Source of the DNA: Saprospiraceae bacterium UBA7687
GTDB lineage: Bacteria; Bacteroidota; Bacteroidia; Chitinophagales; Saprospiraceae
Assembly (NCBI GenBank): GCA_002482845.1
Contig: DLGT01000138.1
Coordinates: forward strand, 1-64,000
Length of the DNA stretch: 64,000 bases
Reading direction: 5' to 3'
This document shows positions 17,280 to 25,645 of this stretch, piece by piece. The stretch's first letter is position 1, and each line of letters begins with the position of its first letter. The notes beneath the pieces are model-generated. The model saw only the letters and a list, made by a program, of their open reading frames with translations. It was not told where the DNA came from and searched no databases. The translations under genes were made by a program, and so were the position numbers.

Positions 17280-18605
17280 ATGTTTCGATTATTATTTGCC
17301 GTCATTATCAGTGTAGTTATCTTTTCATGCAAACAAGATAATGCCAATTATCAAAAAGATGCTTCCGATACAGCCATTCTTCATCAGTCCGTAAAATCAC
17401 TCACGGATGTCATGGTACATGATATATTCTCTCCACCAGTTGCGAGTAGAATTTATGTCTATGCCAGTATAGGTGCTTACGAAGCCGCAAGGTTTGCAGA
17501 TTCATCATACATCTCACTTGCAGGTCAGATTAACCATCTTAAGCCAACTCCCACACCAGAAGCGGGCAAAGATTATTGTTTTCCAATGGCATCGACACTG
17601 ACATTCCTAAAAGTGGGGAAAACTTTAATCTTCTCTGAAGATACTATTCAGGTACAAATTCAAAAAGCGCTTGATTTTTATAAAAAGACAGGAATGCCCG
17701 AAGATGTGTACAATAGGAGTATAGCTTTTTCTGATTCTATGGCTGCACATATTATAAAATGGTCTTCAAGTGACAATTACAAACAATCAAGATCATTTCC
17801 TAAATACAGTCTACAAAATGACCCAGCCACATGGAAACCTACTCCACCAGCATACATGGATGGCATAGAACCATCGTGGAATAAGATCAGAACATTCGTT
17901 ATGGATTCGGCGGCACAATTCAAACCGCTACCTCCTACTCCTTTTAATATGACAGATAAAAACAGTCAGTACTATCAGGAAGCACGATTTGTATACGAAA
18001 CGGTAAAAGAAGCATCTGAAGAAGAAATAGCTATTGCAAATTTTTGGGATTGCAACCCTTTCAAAATGAACGTTACAGGTCACATCATGCACGCTACAAA
18101 AAAAATCACGCCTGGTGGTCATTGGGTAAATATAACAGGTTTGGCTTGTAAACAATCAAAAGCAGATTTTATAAAAAGTACGGAAGCATATGCTGTGATG
18201 TGTATAGGATTAGCTGATGCTTTTATATCCTGCTGGGACGAAAAATATCGCAGCAACGCCATAAGACCTGAAACGGTCATAAACGAATTTATAGATCCAG
18301 AATGGCTACCTTTATTACAGACACCACCATTTCCTGAGTATACGAGTGGTCATAGTGTAGCATCTTCTGCAGCATCTATTATAATTACAAAACTATTCGG
18401 CGATAATTTTGAATACACGGATGATACAGAAGTAGAGTTTGGCCTTCCACCAAGATCTTTTAAATCATTTGATCAAGCAGCAGAAGAAGCATGTATCTCT
18501 AGATTATATGGTGGTATTCACTTTATGCCAGCTATAAAAAATGGAATAACCCAAGGTAAAAATGTTGGTAATCTTGTTGTTTCAAAAATTAAATGCAAAC
18601 AATAA
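17280..18605 (+). CDS. Vanadium-dependent haloperoxidase-family lipoprotein
   Basis: 441 residues. Residues 1-17 are a lipoprotein signal ending VIFSC. The PAP2/haloperoxidase vanadate-binding set is complete: KYRSNAIRP (K322, R329), EYTSGHS (G357, H358) and SRLYGGIHF (S407, R408, H414), spaced as in the KxxxxxxRP, SGH, SRxxxxxH signature. Family members either oxidise halides with peroxide or act as acid phosphatases on the same fold; the apical His in SGH and the extended N-terminus fit the haloperoxidase branch. It should sit on the outer face of a membrane. A single gene closed by a strong terminator. Confidence 0.85.
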   Translation: MFRLLFAVIISVVIFSCKQDNANYQKDASDTAILHQSVKSLTDVMVHDIFSPPVASRIYVYASIGAYEAARFADSSYISLAGQINHLKPTPTPEAGKDYCFPMASTLTFLKVGKTLIFSEDTIQVQIQKALDFYKKTGMPEDVYNRSIAFSDSMAAHIIKWSSSDNYKQSRSFPKYSLQNDPATWKPTPPAYMDGIEPSWNKIRTFVMDSAAQFKPLPPTPFNMTDKNSQYYQEARFVYETVKEASEEEIAIANFWDCNPFKMNVTGHIMHATKKITPGGHWVNITGLACKQSKADFIKSTEAYAVMCIGLADAFISCWDEKYRSNAIRPETVINEFIDPEWLPLLQTPPFPEYTSGHSVASSAASIIITKLFGDNFEYTDDTEVEFGLPPRSFKSFDQAAEEACISRLYGGIHFMPAIKNGITQGKNVGNLVVSKIKCKQ

Positions 18606-18624
18606 CTTATCGGTAATAAAAAAC

Positions 18625-18663
18625 AAAAAAAAGCCTTTGAACTTATACTCAAAGGCTTTTTTT
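18625..18663. terminator. Bidirectional terminator
   Basis: AAAAAAAGCCTTTGA pairs with TCAAAGGCTTTTTTT over an 8-base loop, between the convergent haloperoxidase and beta-barrel genes. Confidence 0.88.
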
Positions 18664-18672
18664 ATGGTCAAA

Positions 18673-19389
18673 TTATTTAAAATTAAAATTCAGACCTAAT
18701 GTGAGATAACTCTTGTCTTGTGTAAAATCGTTATTGCTCAAATTAATGCTATAACCGTATTGAAGCTGAAGTTTTATCTTTTCAAAACCACCTCTAAGGG
18801 TCAATGCAGGTTCAATTAGAAAATTTGAGCTGTTATCTTTCAAGTAATTTACTTGATCGACTCCATCAAAAATCAAATCTCCTTCAATATTACTATATGT
18901 CAGATTTACGACTCTAGAAGACAATGCAGCCGAAAAGTTATTAGATTTATATCCAAAATTTGGCTGAATACCGTACCGTAAAACCGAAGCGGAAATATCA
19001 CCTTGAGTTAATGGATTTGACTCCATCGTAGAAGGTAAATGATTTTCCATACTACCAAAACCTGCTATAGCATAGGTCTCAAATACTAAATTCTCTCCTA
19101 TAGGTTTAAAATATCCACCACCAAACTCAAAAAAACTACCTGATCCTCCATTTCCATTATCTAAGTCAGGTGGTATGAAAAGTCCACCATTTGCCTTAAG
19201 TGCAAAACCACTAGAAAGTGCAAAAGCCCCTTGGAACTCAGCTTGATTACCATTCCCAGAAACTGTCAAATTGGTTTCTCCTTTTTCAGATAACAATGGG
19301 ACATTCTGTGTATTTGGTGTGTAATATTTTGGATTACAACCCATTGATAAAAAACAAATAGCAATAAAAGCCCAGACTAAGTGCCTCAT
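18673..19389 (-). CDS. Outer-membrane beta-barrel lipoprotein, function unknown
   Basis: 238 residues with a lipoprotein signal (CFLSMGCNP, Cys at 18). The rest alternates polar and hydrophobic residues in short strands (GGLFIPPD, FFEFGGGYF, LRGGFEKIKLQLQYGYSI), ending in aromatic-final strands (YLTLGLNFNFK), the signature of a small outer-membrane barrel. Eight to ten strands seem likely. No ligand or partner can be inferred. It is isolated, between a terminator and a gene-free stretch. Confidence 0.65.
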   Translation of the reverse strand: MRHLVWAFIAICFLSMGCNPKYYTPNTQNVPLLSEKGETNLTVSGNGNQAEFQGAFALSSGFALKANGGLFIPPDLDNGNGGSGSFFEFGGGYFKPIGENLVFETYAIAGFGSMENHLPSTMESNPLTQGDISASVLRYGIQPNFGYKSNNFSAALSSRVVNLTYSNIEGDLIFDGVDQVNYLKDNSSNFLIEPALTLRGGFEKIKLQLQYGYSINLSNNDFTQDKSYLTLGLNFNFK

Positions 19390-19716
19390 AAAATAAAAAT
19401 TTAGATTGTGATAAAATTACTTAAAATTAACAGATTGTCACCCTTCTGATCAAAGGATAAGCCTATAATTAAAAACCAAATTTGGGTTTGACAATAGTAA
19501 TATTACAATATCTGTGGTGAGAGACTTGACTTTTTATATCGATTATTTTGCCATAACAATCATGAATCGTCAAGATATAGAATTAATCCAAATTTCAGTA
19601 AATAAGTTCAATTTAAATTTATATGTTAAAATAAAAAATTAACTTAGATTTTGAGATCGAAATAAATTTCATACTAGCAAACAACAGAAACACAAAAAGA
19701 AAATGAAAGCAGTTGC
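19390..19716. other. Intergenic stretch, no feature seen
   Basis: A+T-rich spacer between the start of the barrel lipoprotein gene and the end of the GT2 gene. It must hold the barrel gene promoter, but no TAnnTTTG site stands out. No ORF, repeat or RNA gene was recognised. Confidence 0.5.
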
Positions 19717-20817
19717 CTACCATTCACCCTTCCTGAAGAATGAATATATTGGTAAAGTCATGTAATAAATCACCATTCCTACATCCAATAGTGGAAACCG
19801 CCAATAAAGGTCTTCTCCTATCAATAATTTGATGGCTTTTTGTTGAAAAGTCATTTGAACCGACCATTTTATAGATAAAAACAACACTAAACTTAAGGGA
19901 GAAATATTACCAAAAGCTAATAAAAGTACAAAAAGTAAATAAAATCCTAACTGTGCAAATGCAAACATAAATAGTAGGATTTTATGTATATTATTGTAAT
20001 GGACAGAAGTAGTCACATGTCTTGACTTCTGATTAAAGAAAGAAAGAAGATTATTTTTCCCATCGGAATATACAAAGCTTTCAGGTTTTAAATTTACAAT
20101 TGTGTTTTTTTCTGTTGCTATCTTACTTATCATAAGGTCATCGTCACCTGATGCAATGTTTTCATGACTTTTGAATCCGTTGTGCTGCAAGAACAATGAT
20201 TTTTTATACATTAGATTTCGACCAACGCCCATATATGGGATTCTAAAAACAGCATAACTCATATATTGCAATGCAGTCAAAATTGTTTCATACCTTACGA
20301 AAGCGTTTAGCCACCCTTGTGTTTTGTTCATTGGTCCGTAACCCAAGACAACTTCGGTTTCTGTTGATTGCATCATGGCAGATGCCATAGATGTTATCCA
20401 ATTAGTGCTTGCGGGAATACAATCTGCATCTATAAATAATAACAAATCATTTTTTGAATGTAGAATCGCTTGAGTCAGTGCACTTTTTTTCCCAGGTGTG
20501 TCCTTAACTGCTGTAAGTAACGTTAATCTATCATCATTTATATGCTTTAATGTATCAGAACTACCATCAATACTAAAATCATCAATGGCAATGAGTTCAA
20601 AAGTAGGATATTGTTGATTTAGTATACTTTGTATGGTCGTGGGTAAATGATGTTCTGCATTTTTATAACAGACGATTACCGAGACAAAGGGTTGAACGTC
20701 TTTGTTTGTGAATTCAGTTTTAGACAATAAGACAAATGCCTTATAAAATAGGAACCAAAAGGTCGCTATTATTATAAGGCATATTGTCAATATTATTATT
20801 AGGATATTTTCCATCAA
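19717..20817 (-). CDS. Membrane glycosyltransferase family 2
   Basis: 366 residues with an N-terminal membrane span, a GT-A domain (PFVSVIVCYKNAE, ELIAIDDFSIDGS, then the metal-binding DxD as LFIDADCIP), an acidic GDDDLMISK motif, and three C-terminal hydrophobic segments. The QKSRHVTTS stretch is in the position of the QxxRW motif of processive enzymes but lacks the Trp. It probably transfers a sugar to a lipid or polymer at the inner membrane. There are no other glycan genes beside it, so substrate is unknown. Confidence 0.82.
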   Translation of the reverse strand: MMENILIIILTICLIIIATFWFLFYKAFVLLSKTEFTNKDVQPFVSVIVCYKNAEHHLPTTIQSILNQQYPTFELIAIDDFSIDGSSDTLKHINDDRLTLLTAVKDTPGKKSALTQAILHSKNDLLLFIDADCIPASTNWITSMASAMMQSTETEVVLGYGPMNKTQGWLNAFVRYETILTALQYMSYAVFRIPYMGVGRNLMYKKSLFLQHNGFKSHENIASGDDDLMISKIATEKNTIVNLKPESFVYSDGKNNLLSFFNQKSRHVTTSVHYNNIHKILLFMFAFAQLGFYLLFVLLLAFGNISPLSLVLFLSIKWSVQMTFQQKAIKLLIGEDLYWRFPLLDVGMVIYYMTLPIYSFFRKGEW

Positions 20818-20924
20818 TTATAATTAACCACAATCAATGGTCAATCTATTTCTAAAATCAAGACCAAATCTGAAAGGAATTCTAAATTTAATCATTGAAA
20901 AAAGGCTCAAACTATACCACAATT

Positions 20925-22538
20925 CTACCAAAACTTCCAGTATATTGCCGCTACAGCCAGAATCACCACTAGACTCATAATATTAAATCTCATACTAGTC
21001 TTAAATAATGACCTATCAAAGTAAATGGCTTTAGGATCGTCATTTTTATTCTCCAACATGGAAATAACCATCATAATTGCTGAAATCAAAAGGAAGCTTA
21101 ATCCCATTCTATCCAAGAAAGGTATCCCAGGTGTTAAAAACTTAAATGCCATAGAAATAGGTATGGCAATAATAACGCCTATCATAGCAGCATTGGTAGA
21201 TGTCCGCTTCCAAAATAAACCCAAAATAAATATCGCTAAAACTCCTGGACTAATGAAACCTGTATATTCTTGTATATACTGGAAGGCTTGATCCAAATCT
21301 TTAAGCGTAGGTGCAATGATAACTCCAATAATGATAGATATCAATGAAAACCATTTGCCAATACTCACCAGCTTATGCTCTTCTTTTACAGTAAGCTGAC
21401 TACTATTATTCTCCAATGGGGTCAGAATCTGAGCTCTTTCGGCATCAGACTTCATAAATAATGGTCTATATATATCCAAGGTAAAAATAGTAGCCGCACT
21501 ATTTACGATAGATGCAACTGATGAACCTATGGCAGCTATCAATGCTGCAAGTGCAATACCTTTAAATCCTACACCTACATAATTACTTATTACCCAAGGG
21601 TATGCTTCATCTGATTTTGTAATATCTGCTTCTAACACATATGCTGCAATACCCGGAATGACAACTATAAGAGGCAACAATACTTTAACAATTGCAGCAG
21701 CAGCAGTCCCATCTTGTGCTTCTTCTAGACTTTTGCAAGCCAATGATCTTTGGATAATGTATTGATTGGTACCCCAATAATATAAATTTGCTATCCACAT
21801 ACCTCCTATCAATACACTTATACCAGGCAAGTTCATATATTCAGGATTAGATTTATCAAGAATCATATCAAATTTCTCAGGTGCTTTTTCTACCAAAGTT
21901 GATAACCCTGAAAAAACACCACCACCTACTGCATCCAAAACCATGTAACTTGCAACGAGTCCACCAAAAATCAGGGCCACAACTTGTACCACATCCGTAA
22001 GAGCCACTGCCTTCAAACCACCCGTAACTGAAAAAGATGCTGAGTAAATAGCTAGACCAATAATGGCGTATAACATTGGTATTCCCATAATGGATTCTAG
22101 TGCCAAGGAACCTAAATATAACACCGTCGTAATATTTACAAAAACAAAAAGTAAGACCCAAAAAATGGCTAAACCAGTTCTAACACGACCATCAAATCTT
22201 TTTTCAAGAAACTGAGGCATGGTGTAAATCTCTTTCTTTATAAATATCGGTAAGAAATATTTAGCAACTATTAGTAAGGTAATAGCCGCCATTAATTCAT
22301 ACGCAGCAATCGCAAAACCAACTGCATAACCAGATCCAGACATACCAATAAACTGCTCTGCCGAAATATTAGCTGCAATTAATGATCCGCCTACTGCCCA
22401 CCAAGGCAAAGATTTGGAAGCGAGAAAATAGTCATTTGCTGTTTCTTTTTTACTTGTCCATGAGATATAAACCCCAAACGCCATCATGAATACGATCCAT
22501 CCGATGACGATGCCAAGATCAATGTTTGATAAGTTCAT
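20925..22538 (-). CDS. Sodium/solute symporter, SSS family (SGLT-like)
   Basis: 537 residues and about fourteen membrane spans. The N-terminal segment ETANDYFLASKSLPWWAVGG, followed by SLIAANISAEQFIGMSGSGYA, is characteristic of the sugar-transporting SGLT branch, as is the SVTGGLKAVALTDVVQ stretch. It imports a sugar or related solute with sodium. It lies 32 bases downstream of the lipoprotein methyltransferase gene on the same strand and may be cotranscribed with it, without an obvious functional link. Substrate (for example glucose, galactose or inositol) cannot be read from sequence. Confidence 0.87.
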   Translation of the reverse strand: MNLSNIDLGIVIGWIVFMMAFGVYISWTSKKETANDYFLASKSLPWWAVGGSLIAANISAEQFIGMSGSGYAVGFAIAAYELMAAITLLIVAKYFLPIFIKKEIYTMPQFLEKRFDGRVRTGLAIFWVLLFVFVNITTVLYLGSLALESIMGIPMLYAIIGLAIYSASFSVTGGLKAVALTDVVQVVALIFGGLVASYMVLDAVGGGVFSGLSTLVEKAPEKFDMILDKSNPEYMNLPGISVLIGGMWIANLYYWGTNQYIIQRSLACKSLEEAQDGTAAAAIVKVLLPLIVVIPGIAAYVLEADITKSDEAYPWVISNYVGVGFKGIALAALIAAIGSSVASIVNSAATIFTLDIYRPLFMKSDAERAQILTPLENNSSQLTVKEEHKLVSIGKWFSLISIIIGVIIAPTLKDLDQAFQYIQEYTGFISPGVLAIFILGLFWKRTSTNAAMIGVIIAIPISMAFKFLTPGIPFLDRMGLSFLLISAIMMVISMLENKNDDPKAIYFDRSLFKTSMRFNIMSLVVILAVAAIYWKFW

Positions 22539-22570
22539 TTTGTTTTGTTTTAATGATTTTGAATTTTGAT

Positions 22571-23266
22571 TTAAATTTTGATTGCTTGTATGATATACTG
22601 AAAGTCTAAGGAAGTATCGTCCGTTTGGATAACTTCGTATCCTGCATCTACCATCATATCTTCTATGACATCTAGGTATACTCTTTCGCTTTTTGGTGGC
22701 GCATTTATAGGCAGTCTCTTCATTTTGTAATCTATGATCATTACTTTACCACCTTTTTTCAAACCTTGTTTAAGGGTATTTAGGTATTTAGGAAGATCTT
22801 CAATATATGCCACCGTGTTTATAATTAAAACGATATCAACTTCATCTTTTGCTAATTTAGGATTATCGGGGAGTGCAAGACGGGTTTCTAATCTACTTTT
22901 GAGAGAATCAGACAGACTAACTTTAGAAGAGTCAATATAATTTATTAAGGTTGGTTCGATTTCTATAGCGATCACTTTTTTGGCTTTTTTCGAAAGACGC
23001 AATGAAAAATAACCAGTACCTGCTCCAATGTCAGCAATTGTTTTATCAGAGATATCTCCTAGTTTTTCTATAACCAAACCCGGTTTTTGCCAAATGGCTC
23101 TACCTACATTTGAGTGTATCTCATCTTCATCATGATAGTTTTCTAAAACATCTTCTTCTCCTAAGTTCTTCGCATTTTCTGAATCAATTTTAGTGGCCTG
23201 ACTATCTCTACAGCCAAGTGCAAAAAACATCCACATTGATAAAAATACGATACTCAAAAATTTCAT
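22571..23266 (-). CDS. SAM-dependent methyltransferase with lipoprotein signal
   Basis: 231 residues. The N-terminus reads as a lipoprotein signal: hydrophobic run then FFALGCRDS (Cys at 19). From residue about 55 it is a class I methyltransferase: motif I IADIGAGTGYFSLRL (78-92), an acidic strand-2 end (AIEIEP), VDIVLIINTVAYIEDLP and KGGKVMIIDYKMKR. A methyltransferase normally needs cytoplasmic SAM, so a lipidated export signal is odd; similar proteins with signals do occur in Bacteroidota. The true start could be internal, but no good internal start precedes motif I without losing conserved helix sequence. It lies 32 bases from PBP4 on the same strand. Confidence 0.72.
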   Translation of the reverse strand: MKFLSIVFLSMWMFFALGCRDSQATKIDSENAKNLGEEDVLENYHDEDEIHSNVGRAIWQKPGLVIEKLGDISDKTIADIGAGTGYFSLRLSKKAKKVIAIEIEPTLINYIDSSKVSLSDSLKSRLETRLALPDNPKLAKDEVDIVLIINTVAYIEDLPKYLNTLKQGLKKGGKVMIIDYKMKRLPINAPPKSERVYLDVIEDMMVDAGYEVIQTDDTSLDFQYIIQAIKI

Positions 23267-23298
23267 AAAGCGGCCAACTATTGATTTGATGCCCCAAG

Positions 23299-24777
23299 TT
23301 ATGAAAATCTATAAATTAGATCCAATATTTTTTCTAATTCTACTTTATTTTCGTTTTTTTTCTTTGCAGTGGACGCATTTAAGAAGACAGAAAATGCAAT
23401 ATAACGACCAGAAGCTGCTTTGCAATAACCAGAATAAGTCAGAATCTTGTCCATGGAACCAGATTTGACCCACATATTTCCTTTTGCAGGTGAATTGGTT
23501 AGTAAAGATTTTACAGTTCCTTCTACACCTACACGTGGCAATAATGTGGCTATTTCATTCAGATTCTTATCTCTTACATAATTACACAAAAAACTAGTGA
23601 GAAAATCAGGGCTTACCAAGTTTCTAGATGACAACCCACTACCGTCTTCCATATGCAAAGCCTTAATATCTAAATTCTTACTTACCAACAATTCTTTGAT
23701 TGCTGCAATACCTTCACCACCAGAACCAGCATTACGTTTACGAAGACCTATGGTTTTTAAAATACTTTCACAGTAAATATTGATACTACGATCATTAGCC
23801 AACTTGATTATTTCATCCAGTGGAGAAGAAAAATAAGAGATAATTTGTTTTCTATTTATGCTGTTTTTGTCAGGTTGGTACTGAGTTTTGTTTGTATGCC
23901 CGCCCATATCATTCTTTTCCAGTTCCTTTAACAATCTATATGAAAAATACAATGGGGGATCGGGAAGAGAGCCTTTTACTACAAAAAGATTTTTTCCTTT
24001 AGGTATAGTCCCTACGACCCGCTTACCATAATGATATGGTCCACCAAAAATATAAGCATTGTCACCTGAATCTGCATCGTCAATCGTAACTTCATTTTCT
24101 AGTTGCAGATGCGGCACAAATGGCTTGAAATAAGCAATTCTTGTAGGGCTTCCTATTGGTCCATTGCGGTGAAAATAGATGGAATATTCATTTTCATGGA
24201 CATTTAATCCCCAAGCGCCTGCTGCATAATAGTTGCCAAGATCATTCCATTGCCATGAAGGTGAGATCGGAAATGAATTAAATACAGACTCGTCCGCAAT
24301 AACATCTCCCTCTATGCAAGTGATCCCGTGAGCTTTTATATCTTTGATAATTTTTGCAAATAAATCATCACCATTCAGGTTACCCTTTATCCGATCAGAA
24401 CCAAAAGTAGGGTCTCCACTACCTTCTATATATATGTTTCCCTTTAGCGTACCATCACTATCTATAAACCCATTATGGGTAATTTTTGTCTCATACCTAA
24501 ATCCTGGACCTAAGATTTGTCGTCCAGAAAGAGTAGTAATCAGCTTCAAACTAGATGCAGGCACAAGCATTTTGTCTTTTTGGACATCACCAATTACTTC
24601 TCCACTCTTGACGTCACGTACAGAAATCCCTAAACTAGCGTATTTATAAAAATCCGAAGATGCAATTTGGTCAACTTTTCTCTGTAAAACAGTTGTATTG
24701 GCCTGACCAAGTAATTTTATACCAAATGACTGTACAAAAAATTGTAATAATGCGAAAAAAACCAAACGACTAAACAT
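23299..24777 (-). CDS. dacB: D-alanyl-D-alanine carboxypeptidase/endopeptidase, PBP4 type
   Basis: Trims or cuts peptidoglycan cross-links in the periplasm. 492 residues with an N-terminal signal. The penicillin-binding triad is complete: SxxK as ASSLKL (S75, K78), SxN as DGSGLSSRN, and KTG-like KSGSM near the C-terminus. The long insertion between SxxK and SxN (GDVIADESVFNSF, SPSWQWNDLGNYYAAGAWGL) is the family's extra domain. First gene of a possible three-gene minus-strand run with the methyltransferase and symporter. Confidence 0.9.
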   Translation of the reverse strand: MFSRLVFFALLQFFVQSFGIKLLGQANTTVLQRKVDQIASSDFYKYASLGISVRDVKSGEVIGDVQKDKMLVPASSLKLITTLSGRQILGPGFRYETKITHNGFIDSDGTLKGNIYIEGSGDPTFGSDRIKGNLNGDDLFAKIIKDIKAHGITCIEGDVIADESVFNSFPISPSWQWNDLGNYYAAGAWGLNVHENEYSIYFHRNGPIGSPTRIAYFKPFVPHLQLENEVTIDDADSGDNAYIFGGPYHYGKRVVGTIPKGKNLFVVKGSLPDPPLYFSYRLLKELEKNDMGGHTNKTQYQPDKNSINRKQIISYFSSPLDEIIKLANDRSINIYCESILKTIGLRKRNAGSGGEGIAAIKELLVSKNLDIKALHMEDGSGLSSRNLVSPDFLTSFLCNYVRDKNLNEIATLLPRVGVEGTVKSLLTNSPAKGNMWVKSGSMDKILTYSGYCKAASGRYIAFSVFLNASTAKKKNENKVELEKILDLIYRFS

Positions 24778-24989
24778 ATATTTAATTGAATTTCAAATAC
24801 TTAACCTAATTCACCCACTTTTGTTCAATCAAAACATTAACATAACAAGATGATGAAAGATTGGTCAAATATAACAATTTAAACAAAAATGAACTATTAT
24901 ATTCACCTTGCCGTAAAGCAATATCAAAAAAAAATGCAAAATATCTACATTTTTTCAATTGAGAACTACCTTACAATAAAAATAAAATC

Positions 24990-24997
24990 TATCTTTG
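24990..24997 (+). promoter_or_regulatory. Predicted -7 promoter element of rplS
   Basis: TATCTTTG followed by CG, an exact TAnnTTTG match 34 bases before the rplS start. One of the cleanest matches in the window. Confidence 0.55.
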
Positions 24998-25031
24998 CGC
25001 TCCAATTCAGAAAAGTTAAATAAGCAAGATC

Positions 25032-25388
25032 ATGGATTTAATAGATTACGTACACGAACAACTGACTCCAAAGAGAGAATTGCCTTCTTTCAGACCAGGA
25101 GATAATATATCAGTGAGTTATAAAATCATAGAAGGAGCCAAAGAAAGAATTCAGGTTTTCAGAGGTGATGTGATACAAATAAATGGTACAGGGGCTACCA
25201 AAACTTTTACAGTAAGAAAAATTTCAAACGGTGTAGGTGTAGAAAGGATTATTCCTTTTTCTTCTCCTGCAATTGCTGAAATCGAAGTACTTAAGAGAGG
25301 TAAAGTAAGAAGAGCGAAACTTTATTACTTGAGAGCACTTACTGGTAAAAAAGCAAAAATCAAAGAAAGAAGATACATCGCTAAATAA
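25032..25388 (+). CDS. rplS: 50S ribosomal protein L19
   Basis: 118 residues, standard length. Matches L19 throughout: PSFRPGDNISVSYKI, ERIQVFRGDVIQ, FTVRKISNGVGVERI and KVRRAKLYYLRALTGKKAKI. It sits at the 30S-50S interface. It is transcribed alone, with its own promoter and terminator, rather than with rpsP-rimM-trmD as in many bacteria. Confidence 0.97.
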   Translation: MDLIDYVHEQLTPKRELPSFRPGDNISVSYKIIEGAKERIQVFRGDVIQINGTGATKTFTVRKISNGVGVERIIPFSSPAIAEIEVLKRGKVRRAKLYYLRALTGKKAKIKERRYIAK

Positions 25389-25417
25389 TTATTTTAGCAG
25401 TCTTGTTCAGATATATG

Positions 25418-25450
25418 AAAGGAATCAATCTAGATTGGTTCCTTTTTTTT
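25418..25450 (+). terminator. Terminator of rplS
   Basis: A 13-base stem (25418-25430 with 25433-25445, one T-G pair) joined by a 2-base turn and followed by a run of T. Confidence 0.85.
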
Positions 25451-25645
25451 GTTGTATAGAAAACTAAATCTGAGCTACATTTGACCAACGACTATATTAA
25501 CTATAACTGATATTAACCTACATTTAAGAATCATTTAACTATTTGTAACCCACTTTTGGAACCAATAATGCATCTTTATTGTGTTATATATAATCTGGCA
25601 ATTCCAAAAGAAAGTCAGATTCTTTTATTTAAATAAAACAAACAA

